DNA from: Ephydatia muelleri
Taxonomy: Eukaryota > Porifera > Demospongiae > Spongillida > Spongillidae
DNA: 64,000 nt
Assembly (NCBI GenBank): GCA_013339895.1
Contig: JABACO010000006.1
Span: 9,616,531-9,680,530, forward strand
Direction of reading: 5' to 3'
Shown in pieces: positions 1-11,500 of this stretch (position 1 is its first letter; every line of letters starts with the position of its first letter). The notes under the pieces were generated by a model. The model had not been told where the DNA came from. It saw only the letters and a list, made by a program, of their open reading frames with translations, and did no database searches. The position numbers and the translations under genes are program-made.

Positions 1-155
1 ACAACAGTCCACTCCACTAGCCTCTACACAACAGTCCACTCCACTAGCCTCTACACAACAGTCCACTCCACTAGCCTCTACACAGCAGTCCACTCCATCA
101 GCCTCTCCACAGCAGCAGTCTACTCAACCAATGTATGCACAGCAGTCTACTGTAG
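1..155 (+). CDS. partial exon encoding Q/S/T/P-rich nine-residue repeats
   Basis: Read from base 2, the stretch is open and encodes a tandem nine-residue unit, QQSTPLAST, three times. Two diverged units rich in Q, S, T and P follow. The DNA period is 27 bp, so every unit keeps frame. The open frame ends in a good splice donor, TGTAG|GTAAG, with the exon boundary at 155. The exon continues to the left of the window, so start codon, gene length and function are unknown. Such repeats suit a mucin-like or disordered linker region. A non-coding 27-bp minisatellite next to a chance donor is the alternative. Period, open frame and donor favour coding, but only moderately. Confidence 0.4.
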
Positions 156-488
156 GTAAGCAGTGTTCATATATAATTATAATTGGTAGGATCATTGTAG
201 TTGACAGAAATTTCCTTTTTTTTTTTCCTTTCCCAAAAGAACAAGATGATTTCTATAGAAGGTTTGGAGGCATAATCTTTTAATAATGGCCACCTGTGAG
301 AATAATTGTGGCAATGGCGATTAATTGCACTAGTAGTCCACATGTAATAATTAACATGGGTCGGGATAAATTGCCATTTGTACTTTTTTCCCCCAGAGAG
401 GGGGTTATAGTAACAAAGTTATTACATCCAGTCGCAACATTTACACCTATGTCACATATTTAGTCCTGAAGATAGAACCCTGTTTTCC
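156..488. other. intron-like sequence, no feature seen
   Basis: This stretch follows the splice donor at 156. It is AT-rich with poly-T runs and contains no gene or repeat that I recognise. Confidence 0.4.
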
Positions 489-722
489 AATTCCAATGCA
501 GACGCCCTGTCGAGGATTCCAACAACATGAAGTTGTCGAAATTGAGGAGGAAGGAATGTGACGGAGCCAAGTTAACTCTAATCTGCATTGTGCAATTGTT
601 AGTCTGAGTATGCACCTATCGGTATAAAATAGTATGTATTTTGATTAAAGGGATTCTGGTTCTCGGGTTTTGTCTCAACAACAGAAGAGGGACGTAGTCA
701 TTGTTGGAGGTTCGCCATAACA
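489..722 (+). mobile_element. 3' end of a Ty3/gypsy LTR retrotransposon (RNase H tail, PPT, 3' LTR)
   Basis: Bases 489-530 encode NSNADALSRIP and a stop, the well-known C-terminal signature of the gypsy RNase H domain. A polypurine tract (GAGGAGGAAGGAA) follows directly. Next comes a 166-bp LTR-like block (557-722) that starts TGTGACGG and ends CCATAACA, so the termini are short imperfect inverted repeats. The block contains a TATA-like GGTATAAAA near 621 and an ATTAAA polyadenylation-like signal near 653. The integrase region is absent: the RNase H end sits only 26 bp from the LTR. This is therefore a deletion relic or a lineage whose frame ends there. No 5' LTR is visible. Confidence 0.7.
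557..722 (+). repeat. gypsy-type long terminal repeat
   Basis: The 166-bp block begins TG and ends CA, is preceded by a polypurine tract and carries TATA-like and ATTAAA motifs. No second copy exists in the window, so the boundaries rest on these signals alone. Confidence 0.6.
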
Positions 723-1339
723 GATATACCTGCTTATAATATAAACAGTCCTAACAATTCTCCAACAGCAACATGCACATCATTTTACTTGATGCGTTAA
801 AGAGCTCAACTGTGCAATTCATGATATGGCATAAATGCTACATCACCTCTACATAACCTTCATGTGTACTTAACAATACAATATCTTATCTATATGTTGT
901 TATGTGATTTGTACACTGAATTAATTCAATTTAGCTATATAACAATCTCCCTAGTTACAACTCTACATCAATTGACAAAATCTCACATCAACTTTGACTC
1001 CACGTGCATGATTATTCATTGTGATATTCTCCGACTGGATCCATTGAAGAGAATCATTAGAGAAGAAAGATAACAGCCTTGAATTTTGCGGGACTGAAAG
1101 AAATGGTGCTGTTATAATTTTACAAGAATAAAAGTTACATGCACAATTTATGGTACATTATTTCAATCTGTTCTCTTATTCACTCCAATGCTAGAGCCCT
1201 TCTAGCATGATCGAGCCTGGTTGTCTGTACAAATGATATTCGTGTTTGATTTGTTTATAGTATGGTCCATCATGTGTATTATTATTATTAATGCACATTA
1301 AAAATAAATAAATAAATAATGAACTGATGATCAGGAATC
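723..1339. other. AT-rich stretch without recognised genes
   Basis: No coding signature was found. An (AATA)n-like run lies at about 1298-1320, just before the next retroelement fragment. Confidence 0.5.
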
Positions 1340-1530
1340 AAAACAACGAAGTTTCTATATGAGAAGGCGCACGGTGTTTACTACCGTAAAGCCAATTTGC
1401 TCACCCGAAAGGAAGCATGTCCCTTTCCCAAAATTGATGACAGGCTTGACACAATTAGTGGATCCAGGTGGTTCTCTACTGATGGCACACGCCTGGCTAC
1501 GGCATCTAAGGTTAAACTGTCTACCACCTG
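1340..1530 (+). pseudogene. Ty3/gypsy reverse transcriptase fragment 1
   Basis: In the frame around 1376-1490 the translation reads like the start of a gypsy reverse transcriptase palm. A degenerate RKxNxLTRK block is followed by PFPKIDDRLDTISGSRWFST, which matches the family pattern of the PLPRIDD...LDALAG..WFSTLDL type. The catalytic LDLASGY part has decayed. The fragment is short, has no ORF beyond it and abuts a second RT fragment that starts earlier in the same domain. The two are therefore pieces of different insertions or lineages, not one gene. Confidence 0.6.
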
Positions 1531-1534
1531 CTAA

Positions 1535-2103
1535 GTACAGCTTCATTGACTTTGGAAGCTGTCCTCAAGAAGTATGCAGATGTCACATGGATCCAACTGC
1601 CTAGCCTCTGTTTTTCCGTCCTCATCCAGTACCATTGGCATTGAGACCAAGAGTGAAAAAGGAGCTGGTGAGACTTTTTGAAGACAAGGTCATTGAGCCT
1701 GTGCAGTTTTCTGAGTGGCAGCACCCATTGTTCCTGTAGTCAAACCAAACGGTTCTGGGAGAATATGTGCTGACTACAAGATGACAGCGAACACGTATGC
1801 AAGGATGGTGGAGGATCCCATACCCTGCATCAAAGACCTGCTGTCTCAGGTAGCCACGAATTCAAAATACTTGATTTGGCAAATACATATTTGCAATTGC
1901 CACTGGAAGACAAGTCAAGGCAGTATCTGACCATCAATACATAAAAAGGCCCACAACAGGCTCCCATTTGGCATAGCATCAGTACCTGGTATCTTGCAGA
2001 GGACAATTGAGAGTTTACATGTACTTCAAGGAATAAAACACAAGGTTGCTTACATCAATGACTCATAACAGAGAGGAACATCTGAAGAACCTGGATGAAG
2101 TTG
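1535..2103 (+). pseudogene. Ty3/gypsy reverse transcriptase fragment 2
   Basis: Conceptual translation in two frames gives gypsy Pol landmarks in order: an HMDPTA/PLFFRPHPVP segment, a leucine-rich EL..L.E..VIEPVQFSEW segment, APIVPVVKPNGS (from 1717), ICADYK, NRLPFG near 1957, and a catalytic-site remnant YIND (YIDD in active enzymes) near 2053. It ends in the REEHLKNLDEV element near 2070-2103. There is at least one frameshift near 1715 and one stop codon near 1928. The sequence then changes abruptly to hAT transposase sequence at about 2104. This is a dead copy. Confidence 0.75.
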
Positions 2104-2612
2104 AATACAATCGCTGCAGCGATGCGACATGTCCTTGAAGAATCGGATGTTTTATTCCGATCAATCATTGACTCGTATCCAGAGTTTGTCTTCGATCACT
2201 ATCTTGGCAACGACGCAGATATCATCCACAGCAAAGATTAGGAAACGGCCATTGTCAAGATACAAGCAAACAAGGAGAACACTCTTATAATTCATGAGCA
2301 ACATGCTGTTGAACAATTGTTGCTACCTGCAGCTCAGGGCTCGGAAGAAGCTGTAGATGATGATGCTCAATTGTCTTTTGCTGAGCGTGCACTCAAGCGA
2401 CAACGTTGAACAGAGAAGAAAGCATGCAACAAGTACATCAGCATGTGCTTCTTGCTTCCAACATCATGTGAGGTGGAGATACTTTTCTCCATGACAAAGC
2501 AAGTGTTCTGTCCTCAATGGCATAGTTTGCAACCCAGAACCTTGGAGGCGCTGCTTTTACTGAATCAGAACAAGTCACTGTGGAATTTGGCTCTGGCCAC
2601 ATGATCATCTGT
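2104..2612 (+). pseudogene. hAT-family transposase C-terminal (dimerisation) relic
   Basis: From the ATG at 2122 one frame, with in-frame stops near 2240 and 2407, encodes an Asp/Glu-rich stretch, SFAERALKRQR, a short YISM.FLLPTS.EVE.LFS block, and LQPRTLEALLLLNQNKSLWN before the stop near 2611. LPTS...E..FS followed by a P.T.EALL.L..N..LW helix is the signature of the hAT C-terminal dimerisation domain. Upstream domains (BED finger, catalytic core) are missing, and the 5' side is joined to a gypsy fragment. Confidence 0.65.
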
Positions 2613-2735
2613 AGTGCGAGTAGACGACACATTTTTCTCATGCTTAACAGGCAATTCTGATGAAGTGTACACGGCAGGAACAAAAATATGCTTATATCCC
2701 AATGCACAGTATGAGTTCTACATAGCCTAGCTGTG
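2596..2735 (+). repeat. diverged direct repeat, copy 1
   Basis: The block from GGCCACATGATCATCTGTAG to the TATGAGTTCTA region recurs at 3587-3735 with about 80 percent identity by eye. It overlaps the end of the hAT relic, so it may be the 3' flank of that element. Confidence 0.6.
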
Positions 2736-2739
2736 AAGA

Positions 2740-3586
2740 TAACTTGCTCAAAACTAGCAGTTTTCGCGCCGGTTTGGGTGCGAAATTCAGAATGCTGTAT
2801 TAATAAATGTATCATTACACTGCCAAACAAATCTTGGAACCGATCCGAATTCTGACTATTGTTAGTGATAACTGTACAACAGCATTTACTGGTAGTTATG
2901 TCTACTGCGAATTTCAAAAGCGTTGTATACGGCTGGCCATGTTTATAAGACAGTTTGGCACCCTACATTTGGAGAGCTTCAGGTGGTCTGCATTAAAAGA
3001 AACAATTTATATGACTGACATGCCGTTAGCATGCAGCGAGACTCAGTCATCATTGGCCATGTTACGCGAGAATTTGCTCAAGCGTTTAAAAGCTTTATGA
3101 TACATGGAGGGGAAGTTGTCTGTGAAACAACAGGAAGACAGACATGGCAATGGATTGTAGGTCCCTTGAGTATACCATTTTAAATGAAGAGACCAAATCG
3201 TCGTTAGGCTTATGCAGCTTCTGCAAAGGATAACTGTTAAATGACATGTACATGGATGTGTTCGATTTACATTGTGTGTCTGATGTGTTAGTAACGCAGC
3301 CAAGTTTAATGTAAATAGCAGAGGTCAGCACAGCAACCAACCTACACAGTAGAGACAAGTATACTAAAATAGGACAATAAACATGTATAGTGTCACATGA
3401 ATCGTCTGAAGATGCATAGCTGCATTTGTAATCATTACACACTCAAACCTGAGTGCAATAATTTTGACATTGCCACAAACATGCTTTTTTTGCAATGCTA
3501 GAAACAGATGTAAAACTCTTTACAAGCGAGTTCTTCGATCATCTGCGCATACAAACATCAGTTCTTTAATGCAATCCTCTCATTGG
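2740..3586. other. unassigned stretch between two direct repeats
   Basis: Short open frames exist on both strands (for example 2807-3100 plus) but none shows a recognisable domain. The flanking direct repeats suggest that the whole 2.6-3.7 kb block derives from one mobile element or a duplication. Confidence 0.35.
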
Positions 3587-3735
3587 TTCTTTGGCCACAC
3601 AATCATTTGTAGCACCGAGTAGACGACACTTTTTTCTCACACTTAACGGGCGATTCTGATGAAGCATACACGTCAAGCAACAAATATACCCTAACCCAAC
3701 GCACAGTACGAGTTCTAGAAGTTTTGCGCATAGCT
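3587..3735 (+). repeat. diverged direct repeat, copy 2
   Basis: This second copy of 2596-2735 includes the shared GAGTAGACGACAC, TTCTGATGAAG and GCACAGTA.GAGTTCTA segments. Confidence 0.6.
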
Positions 3736-3949
3736 CAACCCTGCATCAAAGCATCAAAGCTTCAAAATTACCTTTATATAAACTTGCAAATAAACGCCCA
3801 GTATGGTATGAGGCCAATTTAGAGATTGATGCATGCATGCAAATTCATTGTTCTTTGTGGTCTGTAATTAAGCCTCCCACTCCCTCCCTTTTACTGTATA
3901 CTGAAGTCAGTTTAATCAATATCGACATCTCAGTCACTAAACAGATCAT

Positions 3950-4960
3950 CTGACACACTCTGTTCATTACCTCTTCCACATTTTGTGAAAGTGTTTCGCC
4001 AAGGTGCACTTTTTGTACTTCATGCAGCACTTGCTAATCCAGAGGCCTTCAGACAATGAATGATGTTGGGATGGCTGGTGGTGATACTGCAAGCCACAAA
4101 TGGCCTGACTATCATTCCAACAAAGATTGTCTCCCATGCTGCAAGTACCCATTTCACCATGAGTGCTTTTGGAGAAGCACGCAGATTTCCAGTACATGTC
4201 ATTGGCCTGTTTCTTGTGCCATCCAATGGTCATACTGCTCCCGATACACGTTCTTAAATGGAACATTCCAGGAGACATCAGCAGATTGCAATATCTTGGT
4301 GCATCCACCTGGAACATTGATGACAAACGTGTTAGATACACTGAGTGTATCCTCAACCGCATCAGTCCTGTGGCACTGATAAGTATTACACACAAATATT
4401 CGTCGCAGTGTTGCCTGGCATGTCATACCAAATAGCATGTTCCCGATGCAAGAAGGTACAATACTACTGGATTTGATGCATGTTTTGCATCTGCAAATAA
4501 AACTTATGACCTTGGAGGTTAGATCGGATGGCAACCTCTGCCCAACAGTTGTTTTCTTCCTCAGTGAGAAACCCCTGTGGTCGATGAATCCTATTATCCA
4601 CCCTTGGCTGGCATTGAAGTTGGGATCATTAATTATTTCCTTGGCCTTTTCTGCAATGTATTTATATGTCACTCGTAATGACTTCTCCCGCTGGGAAAGC
4701 ACCGGTTCTGCAACCTTTCCTTCTTTAATATACTGCACTTTTCTCCCACCACCATCAAGTCTGTAACGCTTACGGTTCTCTTGCTTTCTAGACTCAAGAA
4801 GGGCTTTTAATTCCTCTTTTTAGTATCTCCAATCACGTACCTGCCTCTCATTGATAGGAGCATCTTAGCAATTGAGCGATTGTTTTCAGCATCAGCTCGC
4901 TCTGCAACTCACAGTTTGAACTCAAGATAAGTACGATTTTCTTTTAGACATGTCATGCAA
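3950..4960 (-). pseudogene. pogo/Tigger-like (Tc1/mariner superfamily) transposase relic
   Basis: On the minus strand the N-terminal part (about 4860-4700) reads VRDWRY, a stop, KEELKALL and then RYRLDGGGRK, the usual pogo-type sequence before the DNA-binding helices. It continues into a CENP-B-like helix-turn-helix with ASQGWIIGFIDHRGFSLRKK (about 4610-4550). The DDE part is heavily deleted, but GGCTKILQSADVSWNVPFKN (about 4310-4255) matches the GGxTxxLQPLDVxxNxPFK block. A second frame then carries ALMVKWVLAAWETI...VACSI, the end of the domain. There are frameshifts near 4210-4260 and at least one stop. No terminal repeats were found. Confidence 0.7.
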
Positions 4961-5068
4961 TCAGAACTATTCTATCATGTTATCCAAGTTTATGTCCTGT
5001 TCATTCATGCACGTGAGGATGATATGCACGTGCATAAGATGAACTAATCAATATAGCCACTGGTAAAG

Positions 5069-5320
5069 TTGGCAGTCAATATGTCTGAGCTGTTGCTCTT
5101 TCCGGAGCCCTCCAGTGGTAACCATGGGAATTGGCAAAAATATGTCAACCATTTTGTAAACGTGCTGATGGTTTGTTTAACGGGAAAAGCACAGACCAAT
5201 TTTATGAAGCTGCCAAAGGATACATGGAAAACCTATGCTGAGTGTGTACAAGCATTGAAAAGGTGATTCCTTCCTGACAGCAAAAAGGAGCTTTATGTAG
5301 CATATACGTCAGTATGTGTT
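5069..5320 (+). pseudogene. retrotransposon gag-like fragment
   Basis: The open frame contains FPEPSSGNHGNWQKYVNHF, LTGKAQTNFMKLPKDTW and, after one stop, FLPDSKKELY. The layout (LxGKAxxxFxxLP...YxxxxxAL...FxPxSxxELY) is that of the gag region of gypsy-like elements. It is short and isolated, with no Pol sequence attached. Confidence 0.45.
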
Positions 5321-5542
5321 AACCCTCTGCCTTTATAGTACTACACATGCAGTTTCTGCATTTCTCAATTATAGAGTGTACTGTTACACCATTCAATCTA
5401 AGGACGAAGTGCACACATCACTAGGCATAGATATTTTGTTACTTCCTGACATACATGTATCTACTTGAAAGAAAAATCATATTGATTTACAAATGCTAAA
5501 CATGCTGCATCAGTTCAGGTGCATGCACCCCTAGGATGGTAC

Positions 5543-8500
5543 CTTGCAAAATTAGAGGAACAGGATAATCCTCTGCATCCAATGGTGAGAGCACTGAAAG
5601 ATCATCAGCTGCAAGAACTAATAACATTTCAAAGCCAAGACAAGTCCCCCATAGTGGAAAGTAGTCTTTTTTGTCATTAGCCTGAAGAAGCAAGTAGAGA
5701 AAAAATAATAATTTTGTATGTTGACATCAATACAAACAGACACAATACAATCAATTTCTATGCACTGGAAGGTCATGCCCACCCCATAATCTAGGGTTTC
5801 GTTCTGATCGAGGACGGAGCATGAAGGTTATATGAACAGGTGGTACATTCACATGGTTTTCCTCATTACATTGGCAGTAAAAATCAAGTTTATTACAGAC
5901 CTCTTGACTCCATCCAATCTCTTCCTCCTCCTCCCCCCCTTCTTTCTCCCCTAGAAGCTTGTAATGTATCCTGCCCGCCTGTCCCATCACAATCTGCTGA
6001 AAGGTGGCTGTCAATGACCACAAAAGGCACCAGTGGCACACATATCCACCTCTGGCAGTAATTTTCTGATGCTCATAACATTACCCGGAACTTAATTTGG
6101 CCAGAACAGCCTCCGATGAATACTAACCTTGTTAGGTTTTACTTCTTCAAGGTTAACTATGCATGGATATCCTATATGTGAATTGTAGGACAGTTTCAGG
6201 CACTGTATTTGCAACCCACCAGCTGATTTACTGTCCCATACTTGTTGCTCTATTCTCCTTCTATACAGAACTTCTTCTCATTAATGGAACTCATCATCTG
6301 ACATGCCATCTTATTTGCCAATGCCCATTGCTCCTTATAAATCTCATGGGTTTCTTGCATTAACTGCACATGTATCACTTTCCAATTTCTCGTCCTAACT
6401 GCCTGTGACCCACTCTTATCAACCCTTTCTTCTACCTAACTTTATTCTCATCTTTCCCACCTTTGAATAGATTGTCATCAAAACTTCATTCCTGTGATTT
6501 CCTCTTTTTTTAAAAACATGTTCTTGGCCTCCTGGTCTATGCAACCTACAGAAATTGTCACTATGTCTTATGTTTCAAATCATTCTCCACTGTGATTCTC
6601 CTGCTGTGCTTTTATAGTGCCACAAAGACAGTTCCCTTTCTGTTTCAGCCAATTAACAAATTTCAGCACCCTCATCTAAGGAACATCTAAAACTGCAAGG
6701 TCTTTGTGACAGTATATGGCATTGACCACATTGATGCACAGGCCCGATGCATGGTAATTAGCAGAGCCACCAAGGGCACACCAGACTGTTACCACCTACA
6801 TTAAGTGCAAAGTGGTTTAAGACCATGACATGGGGTCAGGGTATGACGTAAAGATTTTATTCCATAAACTGTTGGAAAAAACTATAAATTATCACAATTG
6901 TGCTCTAACTCCCTAATATTGGCCTTGATAGCAGGTGCAAAACATAAAGCTGTGTTAAATGATGTACTTCAGTTTTATTGATATAAAAGATGGAAAGAAA
7001 TTACATTCTTAAAACCTTCTTACAGGTGCTAGCATAATTTTGTTATGCAGTGCTCATTATGGGAACAAATATCTCATAGAGGAATGTAATAATATCACAC
7101 GTAAATGCCTAAGAGATCAGACTGGTGAAAAAGGGTGGCCTTCTACAGGTAAGTGATAGAGTGCAAACCTTCTGTTATGGAATGCCTACCTAATAATACG
7201 CACCACTATTTTTTTTTGACTTTAAGGTTGGATTTTTAGAACGCGATAACCACTAGTGACTTACATATACCATATGTAGCGAATATTACTTCTTAGTTAA
7301 TTATTGCACATGCTATGCATCGGGGTGCATTGCGCACTTCTTGACATTAGAGCTGGTCTTTACATAAACAAATTAATTAATAATCACAGCTCACAATTTT
7401 GGCCAATGATCGATGGATTACCAATAAAGAAGCGTATGAAAGGTACGGGATGACATTTAAAAGCAACAACAAGGCAGCCTGATAATTTCTGCACTATGAA
7501 GGAATGGTAACCGAACATGGAGTTTATATATATCCTTCAGGATGGGATAGATTAAGCAACAGGCTGATTAGCAATAGTACAAAGAAATCCTTTTTTGAAA
7601 TTTCAGCAAGTAATCCTTATTATACCTGATGTTACGGATCATGATTGGCTCAGTATGACATCATGAATTATGTTCTAATAGACTCTTGGCAGGATAACTA
7701 CTTCAACCAGACGGTGTAAAATGCTGATTTGTTTTACCCCGACCCTTCAAGATCAAGTAATGCAATACCATTGGATGGATCGATTCTGGACATAAATGTG
7801 AGAGACTTTTTAAACAGTGATTGTGTGTATTAGTTTCAGTGTGTTGTGCAGTGTAGTTACAGTATTAGGGTTGAGATAAGTTCCGAGAAACAAGGGTGTT
7901 GCACACTGGTAGCAGAGAATGGAGCCTCAGTGATTATTAGCTTGCCAAGTTGTTTTTCACATAGGAACTTTGCCGACTGGATGACACACTATGAGATCTA
8001 TGTGGCCACTAACGCATGGCAGAAGGATACGATGGCCTTGAACTTCCAACCTTGCTGGACGGAGAGGCCCTCGTTGCATGGCTGGGCATTCCTGTGAAAA
8101 CAAGAGCAGACTACGCTGCTACGAATCAAACCTTGGACTCCTTAAAGCCTACTGAGTTCACGGCTTTCGATGAATTTCAATCGCGTAAGCTATGTCCGGG
8201 CTCCAGATATAGAAAACATCTCTGTGGTGCAGAGGTGGCCAACATCAAAAGATGTCACTGAGGTACGACAAGTCCTTGGGACTACCAACGATATGTGAAG
8301 AAGTTGCAGATATTGCTGATCCACTTCACCATCTTACACAAAGAGCAGTAGAATTCAACTGGAAGGAGAACTCTCAACACTCATTTCAAGTGTTAAAGAA
8401 TGCTTTCACGCAAGCACCAGTCTTATGCCACCTCTCCTTCAAGAAGGGATTCAACCTAGTAGAGTGCCACATCACACAAGAAGCACAGCGGCAAAATGAG

Positions 8501-11500
8501 TTCCATGACGGTGCCACCAAAAGTAGATCTTTCACTGTTGGAGATGCTGTCTGTCTGGCTGGAAAGAGGATGGACTGTGAAGGAATATATCACCATTGAA
8601 CACATCAATACTGCAAGGACTCGTGTGGTGCATGTAGATAGACTCCTCCAGCAATGCCTTGTAAAAGGAGAGGTTCAAGTCCTTGGTGAGCCACAGAGTG
8701 GTGTATCGGTAGCTGTCTGGGAAGCACCCCACTTTGAATACTTTGTTCTCCCACAAGCTTAAGTAGGAAGACGTTACCCTCAATGTGTTCAGCACCCCAG
8801 TGGTGTGATACTAAGCTTGAGGTCAAGCTTAAGAAATTGTGGGATGAATGTAATGTCACGCAACTCAAGTGTGTGAAGACCGTATGACATCATTATTATG
8901 TTCTTGGTGGGACAACTACTTCCACCAGATGGTGCAAAAGACTGATCCGTTTTACCCCGACCCTTCGGGATACGAATAATACAATACCATTGGATGGATT
9001 GATTCTGGACATAAATGTAAAAGACTATTTGTATGCATTAGTTTCAGTGTGTTGCGCAGTATTAGAGTTGAGATAAGTTCTGAGAGACAAGGACATTGCA
9101 AAGAGGAACGTCCTAAGACTACATCAAGACAAGGTCAGGAATGACGGTAGACAAGCCTGGTATGATAGGAGCTGGAGGAACAACGACAACTGCTTGAAAT
9201 CTTCTCTTTGATCCTGTAAATGTACAGGTCCTGGTTGAATGTTATTCTGAAAAATAAAAAAGAGGAAAGGTGTGTAGTGCTAGCAACTCTACACCTTAGG
9301 TGCTAGGTAGGCACATGACATGCACACACACCTGGAAGCATTTAGAAAGATCTAGAAAGACCCTTATTCTATATATTGTGCAGGTTCTGTCGAAAGATCA
9401 ATCTTGCTAAATCCTAGGCGTGCGCATTATGCACCTATCAATGCCAACCCTCTTCCCCCCCTCCCCCCATACGGGGCAGGTTCAGAGATATCAGGGGATT
9501 TGATATTATTATTGACACGGAGTATTCTTTAGGACCCGGGGGGTTTGAATACATATGGGCATTTGACATGAAATTTTCCCATAGTCAAATCGTCCCCAAT
9601 TTGAACTAATACAATTTCAAATCTCCAATATCAATGGCCAATGCTCATGTCAGACTTCCCAAACCGTTCGCATCAGGCAACGTCCACGAATGGTTCATGC
9701 GTTTCAATATATGTAGCGACGCCAATGAATGGGGTGACGAGAGGAAGGCACTGAGGCTCTCTAGTCCCTACGCTGTTGGAAGGTGAAGCACTAGCATTGT
9801 GGCTGGAACTCAGCGTGGAAGCAAAAACAAGGCAAAAGAGGAGATACTGGCAGCGATGATGTCGATGCGTTTAGAGATTCCGGCAGAGAAAAATTGTCCC
9901 CGGTGAAGCGCTGCCAGTGTTCCTGCACAATCTAAAGCAGCTACCGGAGCAAGCCATGCCAGAACTCGACGCCAAGCAACTATTGCTGCATCAGTTTGTG
10001 GCAGGCCTTCCCTCAGCAATCAGCAAGCAGTTACGATCAACAGCAAGCGCCACTGAAATGCGGTCTATGGTAGAATGTGCTGAAGCTATTGACCTCGCTG
10101 GAGAATGAACAGCTGGCCGCCGCAGTAATGTCTCCTAGCAACCCGTCAAAGCCATCGTAGAATAGCTGTTGGCAGCTTTGACGAAGGAAGTTGCAGCACT
10201 GAAAGCACTACAGCAAACAACAAGTTTACCAACAGGCTCAGTAATTGCATATTTGTGAAGAATTCTATCTTAGAACTATAATCTGAGTTGTGAAAAACAT
10301 CAGTAGATAACCTTAGTGCATGATTTGAAATTACGTAGGAGCACACTTAATTTTATAGCTCAGGCCAACAGAATCTGTCACTGATGTGAGCAAGCATTTT
10401 GTCTCATCCGGGTATGAAGCCACATCATACCAGGCAGTACTGCAGGCAAAGATGGCTGAGCTACAGGACCTTGTGGAGGCCCACATCACGGAGTCTGCAC
10501 ACTGGCAGAAAGTAGACTAAGACAGGCATTCTGCAGAGAGACAGTTCAAGCCTGGGAACCTGGTGTGGTTGCCAGTGCTCACAGCAGGTAAACTTGATCC
10601 ACAATGGGAGGGAAACTGGACAGTAAGGAGTTTAAAATCACCTGTCACGATGGAGATTTCTGATGGAGAAAGCACAAAGGTGGTGCACACCATCCATCTT
10701 CATCAACAAACCCTACCAGCAGCCAACTCCCAACCAGGAATCTCCACTCACTCAGTGATACCAGCAAACAGCCATGGAAGCCAACTTCACAGGCCCAGAG
10801 ACAGGCATGCACCAGTCTGATTTGAATTCTGAGCTCAGGAAGAGAGGGTGATAAGTGTAGTGCTAGCAAGTTTACACCTTAGGTGCTAAGCAGGCCCATG
10901 ACATGCCCACACCTGGAAGCATTTAGAAAGATCGTTCTGTTGAAAGATCATTTTTGCTACTGAGCTAAATCCTCTGACTGGGCATGCGCATTACAGGTGT
11001 GATAGAAACGCGAGTTTAATTTATCTGTAATTCAAAAGGCTGTTTTATCAAGATGAAATGTACAAACTGAAGAGTTAGATCAGCTTTGCAAATTAAGAAA
11101 TCTCCCTTTGGATAATAACACCTATCCCACCTTTAAGCTTACTCCTTCAATGCATCAAATACTGGCACATTTGGCTACACTGATTGATGCCAAGTTGGAA
11201 TATTCCAGATTCCTACAGAAGTAAAAGAGAGAGAAAAAGTACATGTGCAGTGTACCAATCTATCTGATGTTGTGACAAAGTTTTGGATCCAATTAGATTC
11301 TATTGTCAAGTGCCACCATCAATTTGTAAAATGTTCACTATGCAGAGAACATATATTTGTGTCCATGAAATCAGTTGCCTTACACCTATCTTTCTGAAAT
11401 GAGATATATGCATGATTATAAGTTTAAGTTGTGTTAGTTATTCATTATATATTAGAAGTTCACAAATCTTCATTTCATTGGCTTGATTTAATTAATTATC

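Larger units (their letters stand above)
7630..9100 (+). mobile_element. internally deleted Ty3/gypsy LTR retrotransposon A
   Basis: Two diverged direct repeats, 7630-7903 and about 8854-9100, share TATGACATCAT, TTTTACCCCGACCCTTC, AATACCATTGGATGGAT and TTGAGATAAGTTC blocks, and both end in TTGCA. They are the two LTRs. Just inside the 5' copy, TGGTAGCAGAG at 7907-7917 is a typical primer-binding site. Between them are fragments of gag (8016-8220), the RT/RNase H connection (8255-8450) and the integrase C-terminus (about 8470-8680). Protease, the RT core and the integrase catalytic core are missing, so the element cannot move by itself. The total is about 1.47 kb. Confidence 0.75.
9273..10997 (+). 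mobile_element. internally deleted Ty3/gypsy LTR retrotransposon B
   Basis: Direct repeats at about 9273-9435 and 10856-10997 both begin TGTAGTGCTAGCAA, share TACACCTTAGGTGCTA and CCTGGAAGCATTTAGAAAGATC, and end near TGCGCATTA. A purine-rich tract (AGGAAGAGAGGGTGATAAG) lies directly before the 3' copy. The interior retains gag (9634-10108, frameshifted) and the integrase C-terminus (about 10530-10830), with protease, RT, RNase H and the integrase core deleted. The total is about 1.7 kb. It is a different family from element A, judging by its unrelated LTR sequence. Confidence 0.75.

Noticed and set aside
4056-4766. Plus-strand frames over the pogo relic
   Set aside because: Antisense shadows of the minus-strand transposase; no domain is recognised in them.
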